A DNA stretch of 53,734 nucleotides, taken from assembly GCA_031082285.1 (NCBI GenBank), contig JAVHLK010000030.1, forward strand, positions 1 to 53,734, in the 5' to 3' direction. The position numbers were made by a program, and so were the translations under genes. The DNA is from Desulfomonilaceae bacterium (GTDB taxonomy: Bacteria; Desulfobacterota; Desulfomonilia; Desulfomonilales; Desulfomonilaceae). Position 1 is the first letter of the stretch. Each line of letters begins with the position of its first letter. Under the pieces are notes generated by a model that was given only the letters and a program-made list of their open reading frames with translations, was not told where the DNA came from and ran no database searches. Below, one piece after another: positions 26,536-35,676 of this stretch.

Positions 26536-27435
26536 TTAGTACGAAACCACCGCCTGGATAAACGCGCCCCCCCATCGGGCGGTCACATTGGCCTCGGCAC
26601 CGTCGATGTTCGGTTGTTGCCCTTCGTCCGCATGGATTGGCAACGGCGTTGAGCTAAACATCAGGTAGCTCATACGGTACCCGCCTTCGATGCCGAACGA
26701 AAACGTGGAATGTCCGAGGAGACTCGTCTCCCAGATCGCGGGGCGGAGACCGGCCGAGATTTCCCAGTCCGTGATCTTGGCCTCAGTGGGTCGGTCGAGA
26801 AACGGAACGGGAAAACGAAATCGCCCCTGGATCGTGATAGGCACGTCACGAATACGACCGGGAAAGATCCGAGCGTGAACACCCAACTGAAGGGGCTCCT
26901 TTCCCGAATAATGCGTCCACGTCCAAGCCGATGATTCCCCCCGTCTGTCCGTAAACTTGATCTCGTGCAGATAACCGGTGAAGTCAATGCCGGCCCTGGC
27001 AAATGGCGTTCGAATGACGTCCAAGTCCAGTCCCAGGCGAATCCCGCGCAGGTCGAGTTCCGATATGCGGGATTCCCCGGCCAAGGATTCAAGTCTTCCA
27101 GTGAAGCGGTGGTCCTCTTCGACCTCGACACGGAAGCCGAGCCGATCAATGTAGAATTCCAAGTTGACTGAGTTGAAGAGGTCCGGATCGTCCCCGAAGC
27201 CGAATTTCGAGAAGTCGTCAGTTTCTCCGCTCACCTCGAAGGTTCCGGATATGCTGGGCAGGGATATCCGGTATGCCGCGGATCCCCTGAAGTCGGACCA
27301 ATCCCACCATGAGGAACCGCCCCACCATGAGGATAACGCCCGGGCCTCGGAAGGATACGCGGTCAAGGCGGAAAACACGACCGCGAGGATGAGACACGCG
27401 GGGAGTGCCTTCTGCATGAGGTTCGTGAGCTTCAA
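26536..27435 (-). CDS. Predicted outer-membrane beta-barrel protein
   Basis: An exported protein of about 299 residues. The signal peptide is MQKALPACLILAVVFSALTA with a cut near SEARA. The remainder alternates hydrophobic and polar residues in beta-strand style (FRVEVEEDHRF, AKITDWEISAGLRPAI) and ends in aromatic AFIQAVVSY, as outer-membrane barrels do for BAM recognition. A Trp/Gly/Ser-rich segment follows the signal (SSWWGGSSWWDWSDF). I recognise no named family. The start is TTG at 27435 with AGAGGT upstream; ATG at 27417 is an alternative. It is a single gene with its own promoter. Confidence 0.7.
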   Translation of the reverse strand: MKLTNLMQKALPACLILAVVFSALTAYPSEARALSSWWGGSSWWDWSDFRGSAAYRISLPSISGTFEVSGETDDFSKFGFGDDPDLFNSVNLEFYIDRLGFRVEVEEDHRFTGRLESLAGESRISELDLRGIRLGLDLDVIRTPFARAGIDFTGYLHEIKFTDRRGESSAWTWTHYSGKEPLQLGVHARIFPGRIRDVPITIQGRFRFPVPFLDRPTEAKITDWEISAGLRPAIWETSLLGHSTFSFGIEGGYRMSYLMFSSTPLPIHADEGQQPNIDGAEANVTARWGGAFIQAVVSY

Positions 27436-27593
27436 TCCATACCTCTTATGCCGGTTGCCAAGGACGTTGTATCACCCGGGAACTATTCGCCTGCTGAAAG
27501 CTTACGTGTCTCGGTTATGCGAAACAACATTTCCGGCACATCCTCTAAGGGGGCAAAACATAAGGAAAATATAACACCACATGATCACTGGTA

Positions 27594-27623
27594 AATATAT
27601 AGCAGATTCAGCCCCAGTGTCAA
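27594..27623 (-). promoter_or_regulatory. Sigma-70-type promoter for the barrel protein
   Basis: On the minus strand, TTGACA (perfect) and TATATT (five of six) are separated by 18 bases. Transcription would start near 27587, about 150 bases before the start codon. The surrounding stretch is AT-rich. Confidence 0.55.
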
Positions 27624-27790
27624 GGAATTCCTCTTGTTGTTCGGCTTTCCCGCAATCGCAGGAGAACGATAAGGGACGGGTTATTGTCTTAATTAGTTGA
27701 AATCAGAGACACTAAGAACTCGGTCGTTCCGCGGTGGGAACTGAGCGCACGTGGTGCGGAAGGCCGGAACGGACTTTGAACGTGCCAATG

Positions 27791-27819
27791 TTGTTGAATC
27801 CAAGGCACCGATATATTAT
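27791..27819 (+). promoter_or_regulatory. Possible promoter for the B12-domain/icmF operon
   Basis: TTGTTG and TATTAT are separated by 17 bases. The -10 box is good and the -35 box weak. It would start transcription about 50 bases before the TTG start at 27875. I looked for a cobalamin riboswitch in this gap and saw none. Confidence 0.4.
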
Positions 27820-27874
27820 TGTAGGGAGAATCTCAGTCTTGAATTCCCTCATGCACATACCGACGGAGGTTGAA

Positions 27875-28273
27875 TTGGCGCTCAGAAGTATTCCAAGGAT
27901 TCTTCTGGCCAAGCCCGGCCTGGACGGTCACGACCGCGGGGCAAAGGTCGTGGCCCATGCGCTGAAGGATGCCGGGTTCGAGGTTATCTACACGGGCCTG
28001 CATCAGACGGTCGAGATGATCGTTGAGGCGGCGATCCAAGAAGACGCCGATGTGATAGGCCTGTCCATAATGTCCGGGGCACATGTTCCCATTTGTCGCA
28101 AGCTGTTCGACTTACTGACGACGAAGGGCGCAACGGACATCGTGGTCCTGGTGGGGGGCGTGATCCCGAGCAGAGATATTCCCGTTCTCAAGGATATGGG
28201 CGTGGCCGAAGTCTTTCCGGGCGGTTCGGACATCGACGCGCCTGCACAGTACATCAAGGAACGCCTCATGTAA
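27875..28273 (+). CDS. Stand-alone cobalamin-binding subunit, methylmalonyl-CoA mutase C-terminal type
   Basis: A 132-residue B12-binding domain with the base-off signature DGHDRG ([17 protein letters not shown]) and the downstream [17 protein letters not shown] and [11 protein letters not shown] segments. Such small subunits normally pair with a separate mutase large subunit to rearrange methylmalonyl- or related acyl-CoA. No free large subunit is in the window; the next gene, 28 bases on, is icmF, which has its own B12 domain. The start is TTG at 27875 after GGAGG; ATG at 27851 is an alternative. Either the partner is elsewhere or it interacts with IcmF. Confidence 0.88.
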   Translation: MALRSIPRILLAKPGLDGHDRGAKVVAHALKDAGFEVIYTGLHQTVEMIVEAAIQEDADVIGLSIMSGAHVPICRKLFDLLTTKGATDIVVLVGGVIPSRDIPVLKDMGVAEVFPGGSDIDAPAQYIKERLM

Positions 28274-28301
28274 GTCACTCGCACTACCGCAGGAGGTCGA
28301 T

Positions 28302-31300
28302 ATGAATCCGGCTCTGAAACCATACCAGCCGGCGAACCACATCAGGATTGTCACGGCGGCTTCTCTCTTCGACGGTCACGACGCGGCCATCAACATCATG
28401 AGACGAATTCTTCAGGGTACGGGTGCGGAGGTGATACACCTCGGTCACGACCGGGGCGTTGCGGAAATAGTCGACGCCGCGGTCCAGGAAGACGCCCAGG
28501 CCATCGGGATAAGTTGCTACCAGGGCGGTCACGTCGAGTTCTTCAAGTACATGGTCGATCTTCTGAGGAAACACGACTGCGAACACATCAGGGTGTTCGG
28601 CGGCGGCGGGGGCGTCATCGTGCCCGAGGAGATCAAGGAGTTGGAGGCGTACGGCGTTACCAAGATCTACAGTCCTGAAGACGGTCGCAGGATGGGACTT
28701 CAGGGAATGATCAACGATTTCATGCAAAGATGCGACTTCCCCACATCCGACGGCACGCTCAACGGAGACCTCTCGGACCTCTCCACCACCAACTGGAAGC
28801 TCCTGGCCAATACCATAACCACTGTTGAAACGGCCAAGATGTCGGGGAACGGAGACCTGCCTCAGATTCGCTCCATGCTCAAAGAGAAGATCGGCGATCG
28901 CGCCGCGCCGGTCTTGGGCATCACGGGGACCGGGGGAGCCGGCAAGTCGTCGCTCACGGACGAACTCGTGCTCAGGTTCCTGAACGATCAACCGGAAAGG
29001 ACCGTGGGAATCATCTCCGTGGACCCCACACGACGCAAGACCGGCGGGGCGCTCCTCGGCGATCGTATCAGGATGAACTCGATCCACACCCCCAGGGTCT
29101 ATTACCGCTCCATGGCCACGAGAGCCCAAGGCATGGAGGTCCCGGCACACATCGAGGAAGCCATCGAGATCCTCAAGGCCGCGGGGTTCGATCTCATCAT
29201 CGTGGAAACCGCCGGCATCGGACAGGGAGACGCGGCAATCGTTCCCCTTTCCGACGTTTCCTTGTACGTCATGACCTCGGACTTCGGTGCCCAGAGTCAG
29301 CTCGAGAAGATCGATATGCTCGATTTCGCGGATCTCGTCGCCATCAACAAGTACGATCGCAAAGGCTCCGAGGACGCGATTCATGATGTGCGCAAACAGA
29401 TCCAGCGCAACCTCGCGAGCTTCGGAACGCCGCTGGATCGCTTCCCCGTCTACGGAACCATTGCCTCACGGTTCAACGACGACGGAGTCACCAGCTTGTA
29501 CGTGGGGATCCTTGGAAAGATCGCTGAAAAAACCGGGGTGCGGTGGACCACGGGATTGAAGGACAATCCGTCCAAGAAATCCTCTTCCCGAACCATCATC
29601 ATTCCACAGGAACGGACCGGATATCTCTCCGAGATTGCCGCCACCGTGCGCAGGTATCACGGCTGGGGCGCGGAGCAGGCCTCACTGGTGCGGCGTCTCT
29701 GGCATCTGGACACCGCGGTGAAGGCCCTCAGGGAAGACGGTCTCGATGACGAATCCGCGCCTGTACGCCACATCAAACGACTCCAGGACGATGTGGAGAA
29801 GAAGCTCGATCCGCGAGCCCTTCGCCTCATCGGGGAATGGGACGACATCAAGGAGTCCTATTCCGGAGACGAATTTGTATTCACGGTGCGAGACAAAGAG
29901 ATCCGAACTCCGTTGAAGACAAAGACGCTCAGCGGAACCATGCTGCCGAGAGTGGCCCTCCCCAAGTACGAGGATCCCGGTGAAATCCTCCGGTGGAGAC
30001 TCAAGGAAAACCTTCCGGGCATGTTTCCCTACACCGCGGGGGTATTCCCGTTCAAACGGCAGGATGAGGACCCGACCCGCATGTTTGCCGGTGAAGGAGA
30101 CCCCTTTCGTACGAACAGGAGGTTCAAATACGTTTCCGAGAACAGTCCTGCAAAGCGTCTTTCAACCGCATTCGATTCAGTTACCCTGTACGGCAGAGAT
30201 CCGGAGGAGCGGCCCGATATATACGGGAAAATTGGGACTTCGGGTGTGTCCATCTGCACGTTGGACGACGTGAAGGTGCTGTACTCGGGCTTCGACCTTG
30301 CCGCGCCCAACACGTCGGTCTCCATGACCATCAACGGACCGGCTCCCATGATGTTGGCCATGTTCTTCAACGCCGCGATCGATCAACAAATCGACAAGTA
30401 TCGGGAAGAAAACGGCACCGAGCCCGGCCCCGAGGAGGCGCGGCGGATCCGGGCTCATGTTCTTGGCACCGTTCGCGGCACCATCCAGGCGGATATCCTC
30501 AAAGAAGACCAGGGGCAGAACACCTGCATCTTCTCGACCGATTTTTCCCTGAAGATGATGGGCGACGTGCAGGAATACTTCATCCGGAACCGCGTCCGGA
30601 ACTTCTACTCGGTGTCCATCTCCGGGTATCACATCGCGGAGGCGGGAGCCAATCCCATCACGCAGCTCGCATTCACGCTGGCCAATGGATTCACGTACGT
30701 GGAATACTACCTGTCCCGAGGAATGCACATCGACGATTTTGCCCCCAATCTCTCGTTCTTCTTCTCCAACGGCTTGGAGGCGGAATACGGCGTGATCGGG
30801 CGTGTGGCTCGGCGGATCTGGGGCGTCGCCATGAGGGACAAGTACAACGGGAACGAACGATCGCAGAAACTGAAGTACCACATTCAAACCAGCGGCCGTT
30901 CATTGCATGCTCAGGAGATTCACTTCAACGACATTCGCACGACGTTGCAGGCCCTCATAGCCGTCTACGACAACTGCAACTCGCTCCATACCAACTCGTA
31001 CGACGAGGCCATCACCACCCCCAGTGAAGAATCCGTGCGCCGGGCCTTGGCCATCCAGTTGATCATCAACAAGGAATGGGGGATGAGCAAGGTCGATAAC
31101 GTCAATCAAGGGAGCTTCATCCTCGAGGAACTGACCGACCTGGTCGAGGAGGCGGTGCTCACGGAATTCGAGCGGCTCTCAAAAAGAGGCGGAGTGCTGG
31201 GAGCCATGGAGACGGGTTACCAACGGACCAAGATCCAGGATGAGTCCATTTACTACGAAACTCTCAAGTCATCGGGCGAGTATCCCATCATCGGCGTCAA

Positions 31301-31577
31301 CACCTTCTTGAACCCCCACGCGGACTACGCTGAGCAGTGCGCCGTGGAACTGGCGCGGGGAACGGAAGAAGAGAAGCACTCGCAGCTCGATCGTCTGCGA
31401 GAGTTCAAGGAACGGAACAAGGAAACGGCCCCGAGAGCCCTGGAAAGACTCTTTCGCGTGGCTCAGTCGGGAGGCAACATCTTCGAGGAACTGATGGAAA
31501 CCGTGAGGTACTGCTCGCTGGGTCAGATCTCCGCCACGCTCTTCAAGGCCGGCGGACAGTACAGGAGGAATATGTAG
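28302..31577 (+). CDS. icmF: Fused isobutyryl-CoA mutase IcmF
   Basis: A 1091-residue fusion in the IcmF order: N-terminal B12 domain (about 10-140, [17 protein letters not shown]), a central MeaB-type GTPase chaperone (Walker [13 protein letters not shown] near residue 206; [10 protein letters not shown]), and the mutase barrel (about 560-1091, [35 protein letters not shown]). It interconverts isobutyryl- and n-butyryl-CoA, and family members can act on related branched acyl-CoAs. Phe582 in the substrate loop sits where methylmalonyl-CoA mutase has Tyr, as expected for this subfamily. AGGAGG lies five bases before the ATG. It is probably co-transcribed with the B12-domain gene. Confidence 0.93.
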   Translation: MNPALKPYQPANHIRIVTAASLFDGHDAAINIMRRILQGTGAEVIHLGHDRGVAEIVDAAVQEDAQAIGISCYQGGHVEFFKYMVDLLRKHDCEHIRVFGGGGGVIVPEEIKELEAYGVTKIYSPEDGRRMGLQGMINDFMQRCDFPTSDGTLNGDLSDLSTTNWKLLANTITTVETAKMSGNGDLPQIRSMLKEKIGDRAAPVLGITGTGGAGKSSLTDELVLRFLNDQPERTVGIISVDPTRRKTGGALLGDRIRMNSIHTPRVYYRSMATRAQGMEVPAHIEEAIEILKAAGFDLIIVETAGIGQGDAAIVPLSDVSLYVMTSDFGAQSQLEKIDMLDFADLVAINKYDRKGSEDAIHDVRKQIQRNLASFGTPLDRFPVYGTIASRFNDDGVTSLYVGILGKIAEKTGVRWTTGLKDNPSKKSSSRTIIIPQERTGYLSEIAATVRRYHGWGAEQASLVRRLWHLDTAVKALREDGLDDESAPVRHIKRLQDDVEKKLDPRALRLIGEWDDIKESYSGDEFVFTVRDKEIRTPLKTKTLSGTMLPRVALPKYEDPGEILRWRLKENLPGMFPYTAGVFPFKRQDEDPTRMFAGEGDPFRTNRRFKYVSENSPAKRLSTAFDSVTLYGRDPEERPDIYGKIGTSGVSICTLDDVKVLYSGFDLAAPNTSVSMTINGPAPMMLAMFFNAAIDQQIDKYREENGTEPGPEEARRIRAHVLGTVRGTIQADILKEDQGQNTCIFSTDFSLKMMGDVQEYFIRNRVRNFYSVSISGYHIAEAGANPITQLAFTLANGFTYVEYYLSRGMHIDDFAPNLSFFFSNGLEAEYGVIGRVARRIWGVAMRDKYNGNERSQKLKYHIQTSGRSLHAQEIHFNDIRTTLQALIAVYDNCNSLHTNSYDEAITTPSEESVRRALAIQLIINKEWGMSKVDNVNQGSFILEELTDLVEEAVLTEFERLSKRGGVLGAMETGYQRTKIQDESIYYETLKSSGEYPIIGVNTFLNPHADYAEQCAVELARGTEEEKHSQLDRLREFKERNKETAPRALERLFRVAQSGGNIFEELMETVRYCSLGQISATLFKAGGQYRRNM

Positions 31578-31599
31578 CGCGGAGTTAGGGGTGCGGGTG

Positions 31600-31835
31600 C
31601 CCTAGTGCTCGGTGGCGCAAATACGGTCGCGCGTTTCTGTAGACGCTCGGTAGCGTCCCGGCGTCCCTGCCGGGCGAAAATGCGGGCATCCCGCGTTCCG
31701 CGGGACCCTACGGTCTCTCTTGACGTCCCCAAGGGACACGTCCCGCGTCTCGCGGGGTGAGCCGGGTCCTTTCAAGGCCCGGAAACGTTGCACGCCGTAC
31801 TGCGACGATGCGTCCTGAAGGGACGCCGGAGCCTA
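31600..31835. repeat. Cluster of short palindromes between convergent genes
   Basis: At least five GC-rich hairpins follow one another, for example CCCGCGTTCCGCGGG, GTCCCCAAGGGAC, CCCGCGTCTCGCGGG, a perfect CCGGGTCCTT...AAGGCCCGG and GCGTCCTGAAGGGACGC. There is also a direct repeat of GCTCGGT. It lies between the icmF stop and the stop of the barrel gene on the other strand and could act as a two-way transcription barrier. Parts resemble 110-190 at the window start. Confidence 0.6.
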
Positions 31836-31851
31836 TTTCCACGTATACGGT

Positions 31852-33147
31852 TCATCGTACGGGGTCCCCCGTGTCGTCCTCGATAACGATATGCGTCACA
31901 CCGGAGACCAGCCCCGTGGGTTTGTGAATCAACCTGATGCGATATTCGCCGGGCGGCAGGTTCAGCGTGCCTGAATAAGATCCTGAAGAATTCGTGACCA
32001 GCTCGCCCACGTCCCTCCACGGGCTCTGGGACACCTGGACCGTGACGCGGGAATCGACCAGACCCGCGAACTCGCCTCTCAGTGACACGGTGTCGTCCAT
32101 CACGGCCGCGGCCAGAGTCACGTAACGTTCACTTCTATCCAGCGGCAAATCGTAGTGCCGGTTGGCCCGCGTGTACAGACCGTCGCGGATTCTCCTTTGG
32201 TAACGGGTCTCGGGAACTCCATATGGTGCGGACAGAGGTACTTCGCCGTTCAACAGGGCCTGCCAGTCAAATGCCAAGTTGACATTGCCTTGCAGCCGAT
32301 AGTTCTGCACGCCGGAACCGGTCATGTCCCTCGCCAGCGAGGCGCTGAACATTCCGTCTCTCGAACTCACGGTGAGGCCTGTGTTGTATCCCCAGACCGT
32401 CGTCTCCTCCCCCCGGAATGAATGAGCCTGTGCATCGACGCGGATGTCCAGCAAATCCACCAGCGGCGGCAGCAACATACTCAGTTGGACGTCCACCCCG
32501 TGCGGCATGGATTCCTTGACAAGTACCGTGTTGTCTCGTTCCGTCCGCCTCCGTTCATTGGTCGGAAGGTATGCATTGAGCGACAGACTCACGTCCGAGA
32601 AATTCCCCGGTAATGCGGATAACTCCACTCCAACGCCGGCCTCGTTCAGAAATCCCGCGTCGGATCCTCTCGGTCTTCTCCAGTCATGGAACGCGTGAAA
32701 TCCGATGAGAGTATCGGAATTCAACATCCGCCGAATCCCGGCACCCATGGAATACGTCTCTTCGCCGCCCGTGAGCGACAGCCTCGGCGCAAAGAAGATG
32801 CTCTTGTCGCTCCAATGCTTAATCGACAGGAAATAGTCCGCCTGGACGGTGGGAAGACCTTGCCAACGATCGTAACCGGCATCCAGTTGGAGCCCTTCGC
32901 GATATCTCTGGGGAATAACCAGACCGAGACTGTAGTTCAACGCGGGATCGATATACTGTTCCGGCCACGGAAGCTCGACCGGAGCCGAAGCCTCCGCAGA
33001 CAACTCCGCGGGATCGAGGGACGGCCGATAATGGGCCGGATCGAAATATGACGCACCTGCGAACCCGCCGGGGTAACCCACGAGAAGAAGCCCCAGGAGG
33101 AGAGTCAACCCATGCGATATAATTAAAGTAATACATTTTATTTTCAT
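31852..33147 (-). CDS. Inverse-autotransporter-type beta-barrel protein with minimal passenger
   Basis: A 431-residue outer-membrane protein. A signal peptide covers about 1-31. The central part matches the inverse autotransporter (intimin/invasin) barrel, including MGAGIRRMLNSDTLIGFHAF, HDWRRP and EAGVGVELSALPGN. Instead of a long chain of Ig-like adhesin domains, it ends with one small beta domain (SGSYSGTLNLPPGEYRIRLI) and a short tail. It may therefore be a short adhesin or a bare barrel. GAGGT lies eight bases before the ATG at 33147, and a good promoter stands upstream. It appears to be a single gene. Confidence 0.78.
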   Translation of the reverse strand: MKIKCITLIISHGLTLLLGLLLVGYPGGFAGASYFDPAHYRPSLDPAELSAEASAPVELPWPEQYIDPALNYSLGLVIPQRYREGLQLDAGYDRWQGLPTVQADYFLSIKHWSDKSIFFAPRLSLTGGEETYSMGAGIRRMLNSDTLIGFHAFHDWRRPRGSDAGFLNEAGVGVELSALPGNFSDVSLSLNAYLPTNERRRTERDNTVLVKESMPHGVDVQLSMLLPPLVDLLDIRVDAQAHSFRGEETTVWGYNTGLTVSSRDGMFSASLARDMTGSGVQNYRLQGNVNLAFDWQALLNGEVPLSAPYGVPETRYQRRIRDGLYTRANRHYDLPLDRSERYVTLAAAVMDDTVSLRGEFAGLVDSRVTVQVSQSPWRDVGELVTNSSGSYSGTLNLPPGEYRIRLIHKPTGLVSGVTHIVIEDDTGDPVR

Positions 33148-33177
33148 TACAACTACCTCATTATCGAGGCTTTTTTG

Positions 33178-33206
33178 AAGCTATCTTTTTTTGCCCGCGC
33201 TGTCAA
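33178..33206 (-). promoter_or_regulatory. Sigma-70-type promoter for the inverse-autotransporter gene
   Basis: On the minus strand, TTGACA (perfect), a 17-base spacer and TAGCTT. Transcription would start near 33171. The short leader could form a small CCTC/GAGG hairpin next to a run of A. Confidence 0.55.
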
Positions 33207-33355
33207 GAAAATTGAATCCCGCCCCGTTCGTGCGCTGATTATCTCCTCCCCGGCCTGCTGCCGGTCATTCGTCAATAGACAGACGAGAGGCCTCTCCTAC
33301 CAGGGCAGAATACGACACCGATCTCATGCAACCGGACACTAAGCATTCACGCGTG

Positions 33356-33384
33356 TTGCATCTTTCAGACCGCATTGCTATAAC
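33356..33384 (+). promoter_or_regulatory. Sigma-70-type promoter for hisC
   Basis: TTGCAT and TATAAC with exact 17-base spacing. Transcription would start near 33391, about 93 bases before the hisC ATG. hisC, cmk and perhaps rpsA could be read from it. Confidence 0.55.
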
Positions 33385-33483
33385 TACCGTCTGCCGCCGT
33401 GAAACGCTGGGTCGTGCCGGGATAGGACGTTGAAATCATGGATTCGGCCCGCCGGCCGCACGGACGCGATGCGAGGAGTGCAC

Positions 33484-34608
33484 ATGGACGTGAACACACC
33501 TGGTTGGCTCAGTGAAGTAGTGGCCTCCCACATACTTTCGATCCCGCCCTACGTGCCCGGCAAGCCCGTCGAAGAGTTGGAGAGGGAGCTTGGTGTGGAG
33601 CGCGCAGTCAAGATGGCTTCCAACGAGAATCCGTTAGGCCCTTCTCCCAGGGCTCTCGCGGCGGTGCAGCAGCACTTGCGCGCTTCCCACGTGTATCCGG
33701 AGTCGTCGGCCCCCCGATTACGCACGGCTTTAGCGGAACGGTACGGTCTCTCGCCCGATTCGGTCATACTGGGAAACGGATCCGACGAGATCATGCAGTT
33801 CGCGGCACACGTGTTCATCAGGCCAGGGGACGAGGCGGTGATGGGAGCGAATGCATTCTCGATGTATCGAATCGTGGTGGAGGCTTTTGGGGGAATCCCC
33901 GTTCAGGTGCCCCTGAAACGACACGCATCGGATTTGAAGGCCATGGCGGGTGCGGTTACGGAGCGCACGAGGATCGTCTTTCTTGCAGTGCCGAACAGCC
34001 CTACCGGCACAATCGTGTCGCGCGCGGAGTTTGAGGGATTTCTGGGATCGCTTCCTCGGAAGGGATTACTGCTTGTCGTGGACGAGGCATATCGGGAGTA
34101 TGTCCGGGACCCCGACTGCCCCATAGGGCTCGATTACCTGAACCACGAGGTGCCGGTTCTGGTATTGCGCACCTTTTCCAAGGCGTACGGACTTGCAGGT
34201 ATGCGGGTGGGGTACGGAATGGCACGGGAGTGGATCGTGGAATTGCTGAATCGGGTCCGGCCGCCTTTCAACGTCAATTCCTTGGCCCAGACTGCGGCTC
34301 TGGCCGCGCTCGACGACGAGGAACATGTGCGAAGGACCTTGACGGCCGCACGCGAGGGAATGGAATACCTCGTCGGTGAACTGAAGGGACTGGGCTTTGA
34401 AGTGATCCCGTCGGAAGCGAACTTTGTCGCGTTTTGCATGAACCGTGACGCCCGGCCGGTGTACGAAGCCTTGTTGAGGGAGGGGGTCATCGTCCGACAC
34501 CTCGGTTCATTCGGGATGCCCGAATGCATTCGGGTGACGATCGGAACGCACTCTGAGAATGAGCGGTTCGTGCACGCGCTGAAGCGTGTTGTTCCGTGCA
34601 CCGCGTGA
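33484..34608 (+). CDS. hisC: Histidinol-phosphate aminotransferase
   Basis: A 374-residue PLP-dependent class I/II aminotransferase that converts imidazole acetol phosphate to histidinol phosphate in histidine synthesis; many relatives also act on aromatic keto acids. Motifs are KMASNENPLGPSP near the N-terminus, LGNGSDEIMQ, AVPNSPTGTIV, LVVDEAYREYV, and the PLP lysine in TFSKAYGLAGMRVGYG. AGGAG lies five bases before the ATG at 33484, so the open frame upstream of it is not used. It is not in a histidine operon here; its neighbours are cmk and rpsA. Confidence 0.93.
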   Translation: MDVNTPGWLSEVVASHILSIPPYVPGKPVEELERELGVERAVKMASNENPLGPSPRALAAVQQHLRASHVYPESSAPRLRTALAERYGLSPDSVILGNGSDEIMQFAAHVFIRPGDEAVMGANAFSMYRIVVEAFGGIPVQVPLKRHASDLKAMAGAVTERTRIVFLAVPNSPTGTIVSRAEFEGFLGSLPRKGLLLVVDEAYREYVRDPDCPIGLDYLNHEVPVLVLRTFSKAYGLAGMRVGYGMAREWIVELLNRVRPPFNVNSLAQTAALAALDDEEHVRRTLTAAREGMEYLVGELKGLGFEVIPSEANFVAFCMNRDARPVYEALLREGVIVRHLGSFGMPECIRVTIGTHSENERFVHALKRVVPCTA

Positions 34609-34632
34609 GAACCGCGGGGGAAGACCGCGTTT

Positions 34633-35352
34633 ATGGAAACGGGCATCTCATCGTGTCGAGCGAAGGACACCACGGTGATCGCCATCGACGGGCCCGCAGG
34701 CTCGGGCAAGTCCACCGTGGCGAGACTCACGGCTCATCGGCTCGGCTTTTTTCTCCTGGACACGGGTGCGTTGTACCGGGCGCTTGCATTGCATTTGATG
34801 CGTCACGGAATAACCGACTCGGCCGGTCCCGTTGATCCTGAGGTGCTGAACTCGGTGAACCTGAGAGTGGAACCCGCGGTCGGAGCCATGCAGGTCTTTC
34901 TGGACGGCGAGGATGTCACTGCCGACATCAGATCCGAGAAGGTGGGCGATGCCGCGTCCAGGTACTCGTCGAGACCGGAAGTGCGACACACGCTCGTCGG
35001 ATTGCAGCGTGACCTCGGGACCAGGTGGAACCTGGTCGCGGAAGGGAGAGACATGGGAAGCGTGGTCTTCCCGGAAGCCAAAGTAAAGATCTTTCTGACC
35101 GCAGACCTGGAGGTCCGGGCCCGGCGACGATATCTGGAACTGAGGGACAAAGGCGAGCGGCCCGCGTTCGATGACGTTCTGGCGGACATGCGCGACCGAG
35201 ACGTGCGCGACGAAACGAGATCGGTATCGCCGCTGGTTCAAGCTTGGGACGCGACACGACTGGACACGACCGATCTGACGCCGGACCAGGTCGTGGAACA
35301 AATTATTCAGTACATTAAGGAATCCTGCGCGGACGCGTCTCCCGTCTCATGA
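34633..35352 (+). CDS. cmk: Cytidylate kinase
   Basis: CMP/dCMP kinase of 239 residues, cytoplasmic. The P-loop is IDGPAGSGKSTVARL near residues 18-32, followed by LLDTGALYRALALHL, the NMP-binding region, VAEGRDMGSVVFPEA and the basic lid RARRRYLEL. It supplies CDP for nucleic acid and phospholipid synthesis. It begins 24 bases after hisC and precedes rpsA, an order (cmk-rpsA) conserved in many bacteria. The ribosome binding site before the ATG is weak (GGGGGAAGA). Confidence 0.95.
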   Translation: METGISSCRAKDTTVIAIDGPAGSGKSTVARLTAHRLGFFLLDTGALYRALALHLMRHGITDSAGPVDPEVLNSVNLRVEPAVGAMQVFLDGEDVTADIRSEKVGDAASRYSSRPEVRHTLVGLQRDLGTRWNLVAEGRDMGSVVFPEAKVKIFLTADLEVRARRRYLELRDKGERPAFDDVLADMRDRDVRDETRSVSPLVQAWDATRLDTTDLTPDQVVEQIIQYIKESCADASPVS

Positions 35353-35581
35353 ATGGGTCGGAAGGGCCTTCACGGCACGCCTCGGTCACGCGGTGTCTCC
35401 GTGTGTCGTGAAGAGGTTTATTGACCCGGGAGTGCGAGAACTCCAAAGTGAGTCCACAGGAAGCGTTCGACCTTGGGACGACCTTAAAATACCGGTCCGT
35501 TTTCAACCCGTTAGGTGCTCCGAAGAAGAGATTCCCCCCCTACTCTTGTCAAAAAAAGGATTGAGCCCGGTAAACTTTCTC

Positions 35582-35610
35582 TTGTCAGGAGACACAAAAA
35601 TAGGTATACA
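35582..35610 (+). promoter_or_regulatory. Strong sigma-70-type promoter for rpsA
   Basis: TTGTCA and TATACA with exact 17-base spacing, in an AT-rich pocket. Transcription would start near 35617, leaving a leader of about 60 bases. A second, poorer pair lies at 35546-35576 with a 19-base spacer. The rest of the 324-base cmk-rpsA gap shows no gene. Confidence 0.65.
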
Positions 35611-35676
35611 TAATTGATTATCCTGGGGCGGTGAATAACCTAACATAGGAACAAAGAGTCTGGGGGTGGCAACTGG

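Noticed and set aside
27436-27874. Possible cobalamin riboswitch upstream of the B12-dependent mutase genes
   Set aside because: I found no recognisable B12-box or supporting pairing by eye; the region is AT-rich promoter sequence.
28284-29384. Minus-strand open frame of 366 codons opposite icmF
   Set aside because: An antisense shadow of the B12 and GTPase domains of IcmF.
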